Shown here: in pieces, positions 1 through 10,631 of the stretch
Numbering within the stretch: the first letter of the stretch is position 1
Layout of the letters: the number at the start of each line of letters is the position of its first letter
Origin: Anoplolepis gracilipes
Lineage: Eukaryota; Arthropoda; Insecta; Hymenoptera; Formicidae
DNA length: 64,000 bases
Reading direction: 5' to 3'
Assembly: GCF_047496725.1 (NCBI RefSeq)
Contig: NW_027328669.1
Span: 1,390,501 to 1,454,500, forward strand
Notes under the pieces: model-generated
Databases searched by the model: none
What the model saw: the letters and a program-made list of their open reading frames with translations, nothing else
Told to the model about the DNA's origin: nothing
Program-made: the position numbers and the translations under genes

Positions 1-575
1 GGAAAATAATTAGAATATAAAAAGATTCCTCATAATTTAGATTGCAATTTGAATGCGCGGGACCTCTGTACCGCCCAGTGAAGTGACAATGATCGTGTAC
101 GCGCGTATCGTCTTCCACGAATGGTTTCTCACATATATGACATTGAGTAGCGCTATTAAACTTTTCCCATCCTTCACGCGTCAAATTTACTATAAGAAGA
201 TTTGTAGATAAAATTGTTTTCACGCGCGTTGCTAAATTTTTTAATTCTTCAGCAAACCATGCGACACAATTATTATCCCGACATGAATGATACGCGGATA
301 ACGATTTGTCGTACGAGCAATGTACATAATAAGCGATACTAAATACTTGATGATGCTCGTATACATTTTTTTTCGCTTCCTCTTTGTCCGTCCTTGTCAA
401 AACACATTCCAGGTCGGCATACACGATGAAAGGAAGCTGCTCCTTCCTGTTATAGTTGTTAAAAGCGATCCACTTATGCTTATCGCTCGGTAATCGGATA
501 GCACAGTCATTCATCTTCCCGCAGTCTACAGTATGTGACTGTAGTTTCTCATTCGAATAAAAATAATGTAGACAT
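1..575 (-). pseudogene. Type B DNA polymerase of a Polinton/adintovirus-like element, second exon (runs off left edge)
   Basis: The minus strand is open from 575 to the window edge. It shows a zinc-finger tail (residues SHTVDC), a 3'-5' exonuclease-type motif (YADLE), and then a His-Me-finger-like stretch with CHICEKPF (about 117-140) and HDHCHFTGRYRG (about 60-110) typical of an endonuclease VII-like insertion. This order is known from virus-like protein-primed family B polymerases of Polintons/adintoviruses and from multicopy relatives in insect genomes. The polymerase palm motifs would lie left of the window. This part has no internal stop, but the splice joining it to 680-1752 makes a TGA, so I call the copy a pseudogene. 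Family assignment is from recognition; the copy's age and completeness cannot be judged here. Confidence 0.75.
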
Positions 576-640
576 CTATAAAATAGAAATAATAATTATA
601 TATTTAACATCTATAAAATAGAAATAATAATTATATATAT
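570..640. repeat. Short tandem duplication inside the polymerase intron
   Basis: A unit of about 37 bp containing ATCTATAAAATAGAAATAAT occurs twice. It duplicates the acceptor site (TTTTATAG on the minus strand), giving two nearly identical potential 3' splice sites. Both leave an A after the AG. Confidence 0.75.
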
Positions 641-679
641 TTCTTTTGAAGGAAAATCAATAATATTAAGTATACATAC

Positions 680-1752
680 CAATCGCAGATATATTTTTGC
701 CCATTGTGTTTATTGAGTTGCGAACTCACGAGCCGGGATAAATTCTTGATCCACGCGAAATATCCGATATCTTGCGCATCTTGGATGTAAAACAAATTGG
801 CGTGCTTGTCTCTTTTTTGCTCCGAAAGACGAATAGGAACAATATTTTCGTTTTTGATGGTATACACATTGATTGCAATATTGTTGTAAATTTCAAACTT
901 TTTAATTTGATTAAGAGTCACTGGAAACTCATTGTCTCGAAGATTTAGCACATCTGTATAACGCGGGTACGATAATTCCCGTTCAGCGTTTCTTTCAGCG
1001 GGATACATAGCAGCAACCACTGCCCATGCAAAACATGCATTGTCTTTGGATTGCACGTTAACTACCGCTTGCTTTATCATGATCTTTCGCGGTAATATAA
1101 TATGACATCCCGCACACATAGGATTATATTTATTTATATTTACAGTCAAATTAAGTATACGCGATAATGCCCACCCACTATCACGTTCTTGAAATTCTTG
1201 GAGAGATGCTAAAGTGGGCTCGATAACACGTCGCTCGTACCATTCGCGTAAATCGGATGTACGAAAGAGTTCACAGTTTTTTGTATTTACACTTTTATTG
1301 TCACGCTTTTCATCCGCCACAAACTCACCGTTAAACATGGTATTCACTTTCACACTGCAATGTATTTTGATAGCGTCTCGCACATGTTCGAGCACGATAT
1401 CACTCGCGTCTTCGAGAAACTGGCGAGGTTCGATATAATTGGTATTGATTATCGCACCAGTCGACATACGGTTCTCGAACGCCGTATCAATTTCTCGCCA
1501 AAATAGTGCAGCTTGATGCGCGCTGTGTCCGGCACCCGCGTGTACGAAACGTTTGCGCAACGCATTTTTCAGTCCTTCGAGTCGCGCGATCTTTGCGATC
1601 AACAATTGTTGATATCCGATTGATGTTCGCGGTCGTTTAATTCGACTCTGCTCTTCCAACGACTTTATATATTTATCGCATCGCACCTCCCACGCAAAGT
1701 ACTCTTCCACCGAATTTATCAAGGTGGATTGAGGTGCTAAAACTTGCTCCAT
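680..1752 (-). pseudogene. Type B DNA polymerase N-terminal exon, Polinton/adintovirus-like element
   Basis: The open frame starts at ATG 1752 and reads to a GT donor at 679 (GTATGT); read through the intron it stops near 631. The protein has a charged N-terminal coiled-coil-like part (about residues 30-70), then a conserved block with QERDSGWALS, CFAWAVVAAMYP and FAWIKNLSRLV, ending in the first half of a zinc finger (KYICD). These blocks characterise the N-terminal half of virus-like family B polymerases common in insect genomes. A 104-bp intron (576-679) separates it from the exonuclease part. The spliced codon is TG+A = TGA, so the mature mRNA would stop between the two halves. Divergent neighbour: the small gene at 2475-3158. 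Confidence 0.75.
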
Positions 1753-1834
1753 TTTTACATATAAGATACACTCTCACAAGCTTTGACAATAATGGCAAAA
1801 TGTGACTCTTTGTTCTGATTTATATCTCATCGTT

Positions 1835-2145
1835 CTATAATATCATGTCTCTTTCTCTATCATGCATATTTCACGGTTGATTATATTTATAGTCAAATTA
1901 AGTATACGTGATAATACCTACCCACTATGCGAAACGTTATTCTTTTCGCATTGCGAAACGTTATTCTTTCGCGTAAATATCCGTCATTTCTATAATATCA
2001 TGTCTCTTTATCTCACGCATATTTCGTGATAATGTAATATAATATGACATCCTGTACGCATAGGATTATATTTATTTATATTTGTAGTCAAATTAAATAC
2101 ATGATAATGCCCATCCACTATGCGAAACGTTATTCTTTAGCGCAA
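1835..2145. repeat. Two tandem units copied from the polymerase coding sequence
   Basis: Units at about 1835-1985 and 1990-2145 share TATCATGTCTCTTT, a stretch with TCAAATTAAGTATACGTGAT, and TATGCGAAACGTTATTCTTT. The middle part matches the polymerase exon at about 1090-1180 (AATATAATATGACATCC, GGATTATATTTATTTATATT, CAAATTAAGTATACG). Fragments of the coding exon have therefore been duplicated into the spacer between the two divergent genes, where the promoters should be. Nothing else recognisable is in 1753-2474 except a short unexplained minus-strand frame (2193-2513) that I do not call a gene. Confidence 0.7.
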
Positions 2146-2474
2146 ACATCCGTACTGTCGGCGTTCTGTATATGTTTTCATTAAGCAAAAATTTATATCT
2201 CACGCTTTGTTGTATACATTTGTAACCGAATATTTGAATCGATTTCATCATACAGCAGCCACACACGGCGCTCGAGAAAGCACGTGGGGACGATTCTTAA
2301 TGATTTTTTAGCAGCCTTACATTGGCGCTTGCGAAAATACGTCAGAAATACTCCCCTCCTCATTACGTTTTGCGATATTACAAATTGCTCGCAGTACTTT
2401 GAATAGTTTAGTATCGCATCAGTTGTCCGTACATATGGTTGTGCAAAAATGTACTCCACAAAGAAATCAACAAA

Positions 2475-3158
2475 ATGAATTTTTACATTCCAATTGAGAA
2501 CGGCGAAATTCAATCAAAGAAAATGTAAGTTACAATTATTTTCTAAATATTATTTTCTAAATATTATTTTCTAAATATTATTTTTTAATATATTTTAATA
2601 TTTTATATAGCGTTTTATCTCGTCGTGCGGTTTGCATACTTGGGAGGAGGTATGCCTTAACCCTGACATCTTACAAATATTTGGAGATTGGAATAAGCGT
2701 TGTATGTGGAATTGATACTTGGTGACAACCGAGGCAATCGAGTAGTATTGCCTATCGTACTCTGGCACTCATTGATGCAGAAACGTGCAGACATTAAACG
2801 ATATGTACAATCGGTTGAAAGTCAGCCATTGTAGATCTGCGATCTATCTATCCAAATGATTGCATTAAACGGATCGAGGATTATTAAATTAACATTATCT
2901 AATAAGTCTTTGTATATGCAATCTCAAACATTATTACATTTATTCGATTTTGAAGAATGTATCGACCATATGCACTCATGGTTGTGTCAAAATATACATC
3001 TCGTTAATGAAAAGTTTAAACAATTTGGTAACGTTTTACAACGTAACAATATTACTAATGTAAATGATACTGTGAAAGCGATACACGAGAGTAATGCGTT
3101 CGATAGCGAATCACTCGTAGATTGTAAACTGTTGGCGTGTGCTATAAACGATGTATGA
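2475..3158 (+). pseudogene. Small two-exon gene of unknown function, partner of the polymerase; frameshifted
   Basis: Exon 1 is 2475-2524 (MNFYIPIENGEIQ...). An intron 2525-2610 has GTAAGT at its start and TTTTATATAG at its end. Exon 2 starts at 2611. The frame runs to TGG TGA near 2720, where a +1 shift is needed to continue (GDNRGNRVVLP). A TAG at 2832 interrupts it, and it then runs openly from ATG 2856 to the stop after 3158 (LFDFEECIDHMHSWL, ACAINDV). The protein would be about 200 residues with no signal peptide or catalytic motif I can name. It lies divergent to the polymerase, which suggests both belong to the same mobile or virus-like element. Function unknown; it is also possible that only the 100-residue 3' part is still translated. 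Confidence 0.55.
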
Positions 3159-3282
3159 TACTTGTAAAAAATAAAAAATAAAAAAATTATTATTAACATT
3201 AATGTTTCTTTCATTTCTACGACTGTTCCTCCTCACACTATCTTATTCTACGACTGTTCCTCCTCGCACTATCTTATTCTAA

Positions 3283-3600
3283 GTGGGGAATGGGAGGGGG
3301 AATATACCTATAACAGTTGACATTCCTCTCTCTCACCACCAGACCTCCAACAGAGGGGGGAATAATTTACCTATAACAGTTGACATTTCTCTCTCTTACC
3401 ATCAGACCTCCATAATTAGTCGGAGAGGACACTCCCTTTATCACCCTCCACCTGCAGAACCATCTGTACCCCCTTTCCCCCTCAATCCGGGGACACTTGG
3501 TATCCCCCTCCTCCACCCACGGACACATCAGTACCGGGGGGGAGGGCGAGGTAAGCGGTTCCCCCCGCTTACCTCACTCCCCTCAGATCCCTGAGTTAGA
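3283..3600. repeat. GC-rich segment with an 80-bp direct duplication
   Basis: CCTATAACAGTTGACATT followed by CTCTCTC and CAGACCTCCA occurs at about 3305-3350 and again at about 3369-3412. The rest is C/G-tract rich. The long open frame here is a consequence of composition, and I see no protein family. Confidence 0.5.
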
Positions 3601-3609
3601 ACTCTCTGT

Positions 3610-3780
3610 ATCTATCTACTGATGTTTATGTGACCTTCAAACGATTATTCAAGGTTAAACCAATGGCACTATTTAATAACCCTCTTCGAACCATATAAAT
3701 TTTGTTTGAAACATTTTTCTTTAAAATGCTTTATTTTTGAGATATTTGATTGTTTCCAAATTTTTCGAAAACCCTGTATA
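3610..3780. mobile_element. Right half of a foldback element (CCCTGTATA end)
   Basis: The segment reads as the inverted complement of the arm seen at 34975-35200 and 58884-59200: GTGACCTTCAAA, then a GGTTAAACCAATGG block, then the terminal CCCTGTATA at 3780. Its left arm is missing. It abuts the next element directly (TGTATATACAGG). Confidence 0.55.
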
Positions 3781-4112
3781 TACAGGGTGTTCGGCAACAG
3801 GTGGAACAAAATTTAAGGAATGTTTCTACATGATAAAATAAGACAAAAATCAAGCATAACAAAATTGCGATAGAGGCTTCGTCTTTTAGTTATAAATATT
3901 TGAAAATTTGCGTGAAAGAGGTGCTCGAAGCATGGTAATCCGCAAAATTTTTGGCGTGCGTAGGCTATATTGACTGAACCGTTCTCAAAATGCTCTGTGA
4001 CGCAAAAATGAAGGGAATTGCCGAGCTTTAGATACCTTTTACATGAACTTTTTATATATTTATAACTAAAAAACGAAGCCTCTATCGCAAATTTCTTATT
4101 CTTGATTTTTGT
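3781..4112. mobile_element. Foldback element, left end TACAGGGTGTTCGG, right end lost
   Basis: The segment 3845-3900 (AATTGCGATAGAGGCTTCG and flanks) returns inverted at about 4055-4112, so this is a hairpin with a spacer of about 150 bp. The expected right terminus is missing where the next element begins. Confidence 0.6.
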
Positions 4113-4114
4113 TA

Positions 4115-4629
4115 TACAGGGTGTCTCAAAATGACCGTATCACCTCTCGAATGTAAATAGAGCGGGTTAAATGGAATAGAAAAGTCCTGTACCATTTTGC
4201 GATTTTTAGAATAATTATTGAGAAATTAATTTGCAAAAATCGGCAAATCCGGCGCGAGTATCAGCCCGCTGCAAAAAAGATGGCGAGAAGGACGGCCTAC
4301 CGCAAAAAAGATGGCGAGAAAGACGGCACACCGCTAGGCCGGTCGCTAAAAAATAATCGCTAATCTATTGTTCTTATCAACGCTTTTAGTCTATGCCCCT
4401 GGTAACCGCGAGGCAATGGCGCCTATTTACACCGCGCGCGCTTAGCGACCGTCCTTCTCGCCATCTTTTTTGCAGCAGCCTGATACTCGCGCCGGATTTG
4501 CCGATCTTTGTAAATTAATTTCTCAATAATTATTCCGAAAATCGCAAAATGGTACAGGACTTTTCTATTCCATTTAACCCGCTCTATCTGCACCCGAGAG
4601 GTGATACGGTCATTCTGAGATACCCTGTA
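4115..4629. mobile_element. Complete 515-bp foldback element
   Basis: It starts TACAGGGTGTCTCAAAATGA and ends with the inverted form, finishing CCCTGTA. The arms are nearly the full half-length (about 200 bp). They include GAGCGGGTTAAATGGAATAG, CCGGCGCGAGTATCAG and GCAAAAAAGATGGCGAGAAG with their complements. There is no coding capacity, so this is a non-autonomous element. Relatives lie at 21872-22366 and 39551-39999. Confidence 0.85.
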
Positions 4630-4945
4630 TATATCAAGCGTCTGCGGTAATAGCGCGACGTCCAGTTTAAAAAAAATTCATAAAATAAAGAAACAACTTC
4701 ATGGATATTGTCGCGCCGCTGCCGTATAGCTTATCCGGAATTTTTATGTAATGTAAGTTTCGATTAAGATTTCTCAGGAATTAAGTCGTATTCAAAAATG
4801 TAATAGAATTTTTCTTATATAATGTCAACTCAAGCTTTCAATTGCGACCAATTTGAAAATGATTGGTGCAGTCAATCTTGAGAACTCGAAATTTCATACC
4901 CGAAAAGTATATTTTTTTCTTTAAGATTTCTTTAATACATGTATA
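4630..4945. other. Unannotated AT-rich spacer
   Basis: I see no open frame, repeat or RNA signal in this stretch. Confidence 0.6.
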
Positions 4946-5441
4946 TACAGGGTGTCCCTGAATTGCCAGATCAACTCTCGTGGGTAGATAAAGCGTGTTA
5001 AACTGAAAACAAAAATCTTATATTATTTTGCTAAATTTCCAATAATTAATGAGATATAAATTAATAAAGATCGGCCAATCCGTGCCAGAATAAGCGCGCG
5101 GCGCGAAGAAGCCTCCTATTTGTTACTTGATACTAGGCGTGCGACGATACAGTATGCGGAGCGCTCTACAAAGGACGTACAAAGGACGTACAAAGGACGT
5201 ACTGAAAGAGACACGTACAGTGCGCGCTGCGTTTATGTCTTGCCGCGCGCCTAGTATTAAGTAACAACTGGGAGGTTTCTTCGCGCCGCGCGCTTATACT
5301 GGCACGGAATGGCCGATCTTTATTAATTTATATCTCATTAATTATTGCGAATTTAGCAAAATGATATAAGACTTTTGTTTTCAGTTTAACACGCTTTATC
5401 TACCCACGAGAGTTGATCTGGCAATTCGGGGACACCCTGTT
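4946..5441. mobile_element. Complete 496-bp foldback element, TACAGGGTGTCCCTGAATTG family
   Basis: The arms pair from TACAGGGTGTCCCTGAATTG at 4946 to CAATTCGGGGACACCCTGT at 5440. Shared inner blocks are AGATAAAGCGTGTTAAACTG, GATCGGCCAATCCGTGCC and CTAGGCGC. The centre carries three copies of ACAAAGGACGT. Related copies are at 34443-34938 and in the right half of 34975-35548. Confidence 0.85.
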
Positions 5442-5448
5442 ATATATA

Positions 5449-6060
5449 TACAGTGTGATCCATTTTAATCCATACTCCTCATAATTTTGCAGGAAGCAAT
5501 AATAGTGAAAAATGTTTCATACAAAAATTGTAGGATTTTTAGTGATGCATTACATAATATAATTAATATGACCTTGGGCAGCATTGTCAAGGTAAAGTCA
5601 AAGTCATCTTCAATTTTTTAAATGGAACTCCCTATTTTTCATTGCATTTTCTTGTAGTTCATCTCGAGTGCTTTTCAAGACATTATAATCACTCGTAAGT
5701 ATTTTTTTGTTAAGTACTTTTTTTAATTGTAAGGGTCGAAAGTTACAATATTTTGACATAAAATACAAAATATCTTATAAAACATTTAGTTTTCAGCAAT
5801 CTTACCTTAATATTTATAGAATAATGAGACGAATCAATTGGTGTAAAGAAATGAAGTATTGTTCAATTTTTTGTTTCAAATGATCTATCTGGAGAATAGA
5901 TACATCAATCAGTGACATCGCGACATCATAGAGGGTAGCAGATAAAATTTTTAATAAAAAAATTTTTTTTTTAATTGTAATGACTTAAATGCATAATAAA
6001 AACACATCCAAAATTTATAATTAATTTATTGCACAATTTTATGAATAAAAAATGCTAAAA
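5449..6060. mobile_element. Foldback-related element, left end TACAGTGTGATCC
   Basis: The left part matches the arms of 58884-59405 and 60889-61688: AAAAATGTTTCA, ACCTTGGGCAG..TCAAGG, TTTTTTAAATGGAACTCCC, ATCTCGAGTGCTTTTCAAG and ATTTTGACATAAAATACAAA. A clear right terminus is not visible, so the element is decayed or truncated. The remainder to 6426 is AT-rich and unassigned. Confidence 0.55.
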
Positions 6061-7106
6061 AATTGATTTTTTTTACTAAAAAAAACTCCTCCCCTTAAAA
6101 GTGAGTATGAAAGATAGTTGTAGCCATCGCTCATTGTATACTAAAAAGTTACAAATAAAATAAAACATATAATCGAATAAATTATGTACAAATAACTCGG
6201 AAGATAAAATTTTCTGGCAACAAGTAAGTAATTGATGCTGTGGATAGCTATTGTGAAGAGCTCGGCAAGTTGTATAAAAATAGTATAATGATCTTCGAAC
6301 TAGCAATGGAACTAACAATAAATGGATTGAACTAAAAGGAGATTATGTTAAAAAATAAATATACTATTCAACCTAAAACTTTTTTTTCATTTCACTTACT
6401 TATTAAATAGCTTTCATATTAGTAAAAATCCCGAATAGGGAACCCAGCTCCAATGACCTTAACCTTGACATATGTTGTCAAGATCATGACCCTGAATAAC
6501 ATTCAAAAAGTTTTAGCTGTCGTTCGTTGTTTATTAAAAAGTTATAAACAAAAAGAATTTCATTATTCGTGAAACAAAATCAAAATTATTAATGTATTGC
6601 CAAAAATTTTATTGAATATTAAATAAATGTAACGGATACAAGGAACTCATTATGTTCGCGAGAGCGCGAGGTATCGAGGATTGCCGGAAGTTCGGTAGCG
6701 AGCGAAAGCGTTCAAAGAGGCTCGAAACGGTAAACGGACAACGGGCAGGATTCTGGCTGTAAGACGGACGATACTTAATATAAAAAAATTTTGATAAAAA
6801 GTCCAAGTCTTTTAATATATATACACTATTTACAGATTGTTTGTCACGTGATCGATTAAACGTAGCCGGCTTTCGATCTGCGAGATCGAGATTTTTATCG
6901 CGCTGACCGCGAGCAACGGAGCGGATAAAACATACATATAACAACCGTAGAGAAAATTAATCTCACCGCGAGCAACGTAATGAGATTGCCGAGCACAGAT
7001 ATCAAAGTAATTCGTGCGAGCGACGCGAGTGCTTTTATCGATATCTTATCTTAAGCGAGAAGTGCGCGGCGCGCTTCTTGTGTCGACCTTTTATTTGATT
7101 GTGCCC

Positions 7107-7119
7107 TTCTAGAAGATTC
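7107..7119 (+). promoter_or_regulatory. Heat-shock-element-like motif (TTCnnGAAnnTTC)
   Basis: TTCTAGAAGATTC is a perfect three-unit HSF binding pattern. It lies inside the LTR-like segment and is mirrored by a second copy at 7194-7206. Activity is inferred from the motif only. Confidence 0.5.
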
Positions 7120-7193
7120 CTGATTTTTCTCGATTTTGATGAAACATCCGCAGGTAGTTTTTGTCTATTTGTCTATCGTTAAGTTGTTTATCA

Positions 7194-7206
7194 GAATCTT
7201 CTAGAA
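7194..7206 (-). promoter_or_regulatory. Second heat-shock-element-like motif, inverted
   Basis: GAATCTTCTAGAA is the inverse of the motif at 7107-7119 and is also a perfect three-unit pattern. The two sit within a wider inverted repeat (GCCCTTCTAGAAGATTC / GAATCTTCTAGAAGGGC). Confidence 0.5.
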
Positions 7207-7472
7207 GGGCATAATTAGCCATTGATATTGTTTATTATTATGCGAGGTTCCGAGTTCGTTACAGCAAGCCTCGAACAATAGCGGAAAGGCGGCCCGCGAT
7301 TGGGCGCTCGTGACGTGCGAGCTGACTCGAAGCGGCGCGCGCAATTTTCGGAGAGTGATTAGCGGGCGAGGTGCTATTGATTAATAGCGTCGCACTAATA
7401 ATTTGCCATTAGTTTATCATGATCTTGAACACATTATATTGAAAAATATATCAATTCGTTCGTCATAGTTAT

Positions 7473-7870
7473 TGTTATAGCCCCAGGAAAGGCTACAGAT
7501 TTAATGAATATATATATATATATATATACATATAATTATATTGATGCAGGAATGCATCGCGAGCGAAGCGATAATCGCGCGAGCCGCTGACGCAGCGAGC
7601 CACGCGCGCCCGAGACCGAGCGCGAACGCGAAACCGGAAAGCGCTCTCGGAGACGCACCGGAAAGGTGTCGCCGAATTGCTAAAAGTACAAGTGAGGAAA
7701 TTCGTCGCCTGCACTAAAACGCGAATTCAGCAACATAACCATATTTAGTCATGTTGCTAAGGGACCCCCTCCGAAAAACCATGCAGTTCGGAGGGAAGCT
7801 CAGCATCCGCCGCGATGAAGCGACGGGCAGTCGTTGATCAGATCCTAACGAGTAATAATCGTCACGGGCA
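7473..7870. mobile_element. Solo LTR, 398 bp, with GTTAT target duplication
   Basis: It starts TGTTATAGCCCCAGG and ends CGTCACGGGCA, so the termini are TG...CA. GTTAT lies directly on both sides (7468-7472 and 7871-7875). It contains a (TA)n run and a CG-rich body, and no internal genes, so an LTR-LTR recombination remnant fits. A segment with the same start (TGTTATAGCCC) is at 44434. Confidence 0.6.
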
Positions 7871-8089
7871 GTTATTAAATAGATCGAGAATAACTAAGAG
7901 ATATACGCGCGCTGGAGATAAGTCGACGCGTATCAGACTACCTGTACGACAGTGTATGCGAGAGATACCGCTCTCTTACTTTACCCGACAGTACGCGCGA
8001 GTAAAATAACGTTCGCAGGGAGCAGTGACAAAATATCACACCATTGATTTTATTTAGACTGTCATTTATTATAATAGAATAAAGGAAAT

Positions 8090-8390
8090 AAGCAAAAAAT
8101 AAAAATCATTAAAATAAAAGGAGGCCACCGCCTGACGCATCCCCGGCCATCCCTACACGATCCCGAATAATCCTGTGCCCTCTCCCGGAGGCACAACAAG
8201 GGAAACAATAAATTTAAATTGTAAACAAAGAAATTATAATAAAAAAATTTGATTATAATAAAACGAAGAAAGCAAGCAATTAAAATATTATTAAAATAAA
8301 AGAAAGCCACTGCCCGCCGTATCCCCGGCCTTCCCTGAACGAATCCCGAAAAATCCTGTGCCCCCCTCCTGGAGGCACAACATTATATAG
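8090..8390. repeat. Two diverged copies of a 100-bp unit
   Basis: The unit AAAATAAAAG(G/A)(A/G)(G/A)GCCAC..CATCCCCGGCC..CCTGTGCC..GGAGGCACAACA occurs at about 8096-8202 and about 8284-8384. No function recognised. The rest of 7876-8527 holds nothing else I can name. Confidence 0.6.
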
Positions 8391-8764
8391 AAATATTTCT
8401 GTGGACTGAGTGCTGAGCACTTGAAGTGTTGATACATATCAATACACAATATGTATAAATATGACAGAAAAAATCAAAACAAGTATCTATATGAAATCGT
8501 ACAATAATAAATCACGTTTGACATTGAAAGGAAGATTTTATTTAAATGTGATACATTGAATGCGGGACAGAGCCCCTCCCCCTGCACTCCATCCCATAAA
8601 GAAATTAATCCAACCTCACCTTATTTACGAAACAAAATCTATTTCATACCTTAGACATAGGTTAGATTGGGTTAGCTTTTTTGTGGGGAGAAGGTGCAGG
8701 GGGAGAGGCTTTTCCCCCCGACGGCACACCACCTTGACGTGGTGGGGGGACTCACAACCCCCGG

Positions 8765-10124
8765 GTGATCCCGAAGGGTGCTAAGAGTGTGCCAAAATAT
8801 GGATGGGAAAGAAACGGCGGTCAAACGCCGCGGATTCGGATGCCGCGGACCGGCGGGGGGGATATTGTCTCTGTTCCCCCCTCGTCGTTATCATGCGAAG
8901 GACCACCCGGGGGCTTGCCGACGAGGCCCCCGGGGGAACCAACTATCGTCTGGAAGGAGGTGTCCCGATCCCTCCTCTGCCCTCTTGAAGGGGCGTTTAA
9001 GTCCTTTATGGGGTTGCAGGAGTCGGAGGCGTGGATTGAGTACATAGAGGATGAGGATGATCAGGATGGGCTGATCGACGGGTTGATGGGTGTACTTAAC
9101 ACCATTTACGGCGAAGTCGGTTAGCTCGTCAGGAAAGAGTCCATCAGGAGTATGTCAGGGCCCTCACACGTGTGGAGGCCCGGGATAACTCTACCTAAAC
9201 AGAAGGGGGGGACCACATGAGACAACATGTGGTCTCCCATTCTGACGCCTCCATGCAAGTGGAGGTGCCAGTAAGGAAGGTGGGGGTGCAGGTGCGACCT
9301 GCCCCCCCAGACAAGAAGGATGTGGGTCTCCATGTAAAGGGGACCCCCAAGGCTGCGGAGGCTACGCATCCCTGTGTGGATGCGGAATTCCTCCGTAGCC
9401 TTGTTAGGAATGAGGTGAAGACCGCCTTGGCCGAAGGGCTTGGCGGTCTTCACCAAGAGCTTAGGGCACGTCATCGCCCACCCTCCTCCGCCCCTAGTGA
9501 AGGAGCCGCCGCACAGCCCTCTTGGGCATTGGTGACGGCGAAAGGGGGCGGAAGAGGGAGCAAGGAGGAGAGGCTGGTTCCGTAGAAATCCCCCCCCCCC
9601 GCTAAAAGGGGCATGGGATCTCTGGGCCAGTCTTCTTCCCCTCCTGATAAGGAGAGGAAGAAGAAGGGAGGGGGCGGCACCGGTGGCCCCCTGAGGTGTT
9701 TCAAATGCCTCAGGGGAGGTCACATTGATGCCGTAGGTCCGAGGTGTTCAGGGGCGACCGGTGTTACCGGTGTGGTGTCCCTGAACACCTCGGCTGGAGA
9801 TGTAGGGCGACGCCCAGGTGCGCACTTTGTGCAGACCTGGGGGTCCCTGCTGATCACGCTTTGGGTGGGGTCCTGGAGTGTTCCTCCTCTCATATGGAGG
9901 GGAGGAAGAAGAGGAAGAGGCGTAAGGCACCTCCGTCAGATAAGGGGAAGGCGTCTCCCCCGACAGAGGCAGCCCGGAGGAAGAGGGAGTCCCCTGTAGA
10001 GAAGTGTGGGGGGACCGATTTATCGGCCCCTCCCTCCCCAAGAGACTTGGATGCCACCTCCATAATGGAGGTGGAGGTGTGTCCCCACCCAGGGGAAATA
10101 AAGCTTCCTCATCCTGACGGATGA
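8765..10124 (+). pseudogene. R1-like LINE ORF1 (gag-like, CCHC zinc knuckles), broken
   Basis: Three coding pieces follow each other in different frames: 8765-9124 (ends with an acidic helix, ESEAWIEYIEDEDDQDG), 9217-9585 (HPCVDAEFLRSLVRNEV, then a Gly/Ser-rich tail), and the zinc-knuckle region. The last contains CFKCLRGGH (about 9700) in one frame and RCYRCGVPEHLGWRC plus RCALCADLG in another (9744-10124), so it is frameshifted. Three successive CCHC knuckles at the C-terminus are typical of ORF1 in R1/Jockey-group non-LTR retrotransposons, where the protein binds the element RNA. The high-GC composition differs sharply from the surroundings. No endonuclease or reverse-transcriptase frame follows; 3' tail sequence follows instead. 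Confidence 0.65.
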
Positions 10125-10276
10125 GGGGGTCATGGGGGAGAAGGAAGGGATAAGACGTAGTCTTCCCCCCCTTTCCCCCATGGAGCAGTAAACTCGGGGG
10201 GTCTTGTAGACCCCCCTTGCCCCAATCTGATCCAACATCTGGTCATTAGCGGGAGAGATGAGAATTTATTCTCACC

Positions 10277-10617
10277 TCCCCCAGGGGCCAAGGAGGAGTG
10301 GGTGCGGGAACAGCCACTCCCCATTGCACCTTGGCCCCAGGGAAGGTGACGGCGCTGTGTGGCGGTCCCACACAGTTTTCTCAGTGGTGCACCATTGCAG
10401 GAAAATCCCCCCCCCCGAACATCCGAGGGGATTGGCGGGGTTGGGTTCTGGTAGAATGCGAGAGCGACCCCAGGGCCCACCCATCATCAACCGCCGAGTA
10501 GGACCGTCGTCAGGTTTTTAGTGGGTATACCCCGATTATAGGGGGAGTCCCACATACCCCCGGGGAGTTCCCGCTCCCCGGGGGATGCATAAAGCATTTT
10601 CTTGACGCAAAAAAAAA
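10277..10617 (+). mobile_element. LINE 3' tail, first copy, ending in oligo-A
   Basis: Starting near GGGGCCAAGGAGGAGTG and ending GATGCATAAAGCATTTTCTTGACGC plus nine A, this resembles a non-LTR 3' UTR and tail. It directly follows the ORF1 remnant, so the whole ORF2 is missing. Confidence 0.55.
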
Positions 10618-10631
10618 GGGGGGTGAGGAGC

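Larger units (their letters stand above)
6628..7263. mobile_element. LTR-like segment with TGTAACG...CGTTACA ends
   Basis: A GC-richer block begins TGTAACGGATACAAGG and ends GAGTTCGTTACA, giving 7-bp inverted ends of LTR type. I cannot find a matching target duplication (ATAAA left, GCAAG right) or a second LTR, so it may be a truncated LTR rather than a clean solo one. It carries two heat-shock-element-like motifs. Confidence 0.4.

Noticed and set aside
2193..2513. 106-residue minus-strand frame between the divergent pair
   Set aside because: It overlaps exon 1 of the plus-strand gene, which has convincing splice sites. No domain recognised.
9121..9723. 200-residue minus-strand frame opposite the LINE ORF1
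   Set aside because: Shadow of the GC-rich ORF1 strand. The plus-strand frames carry the zinc knuckles.
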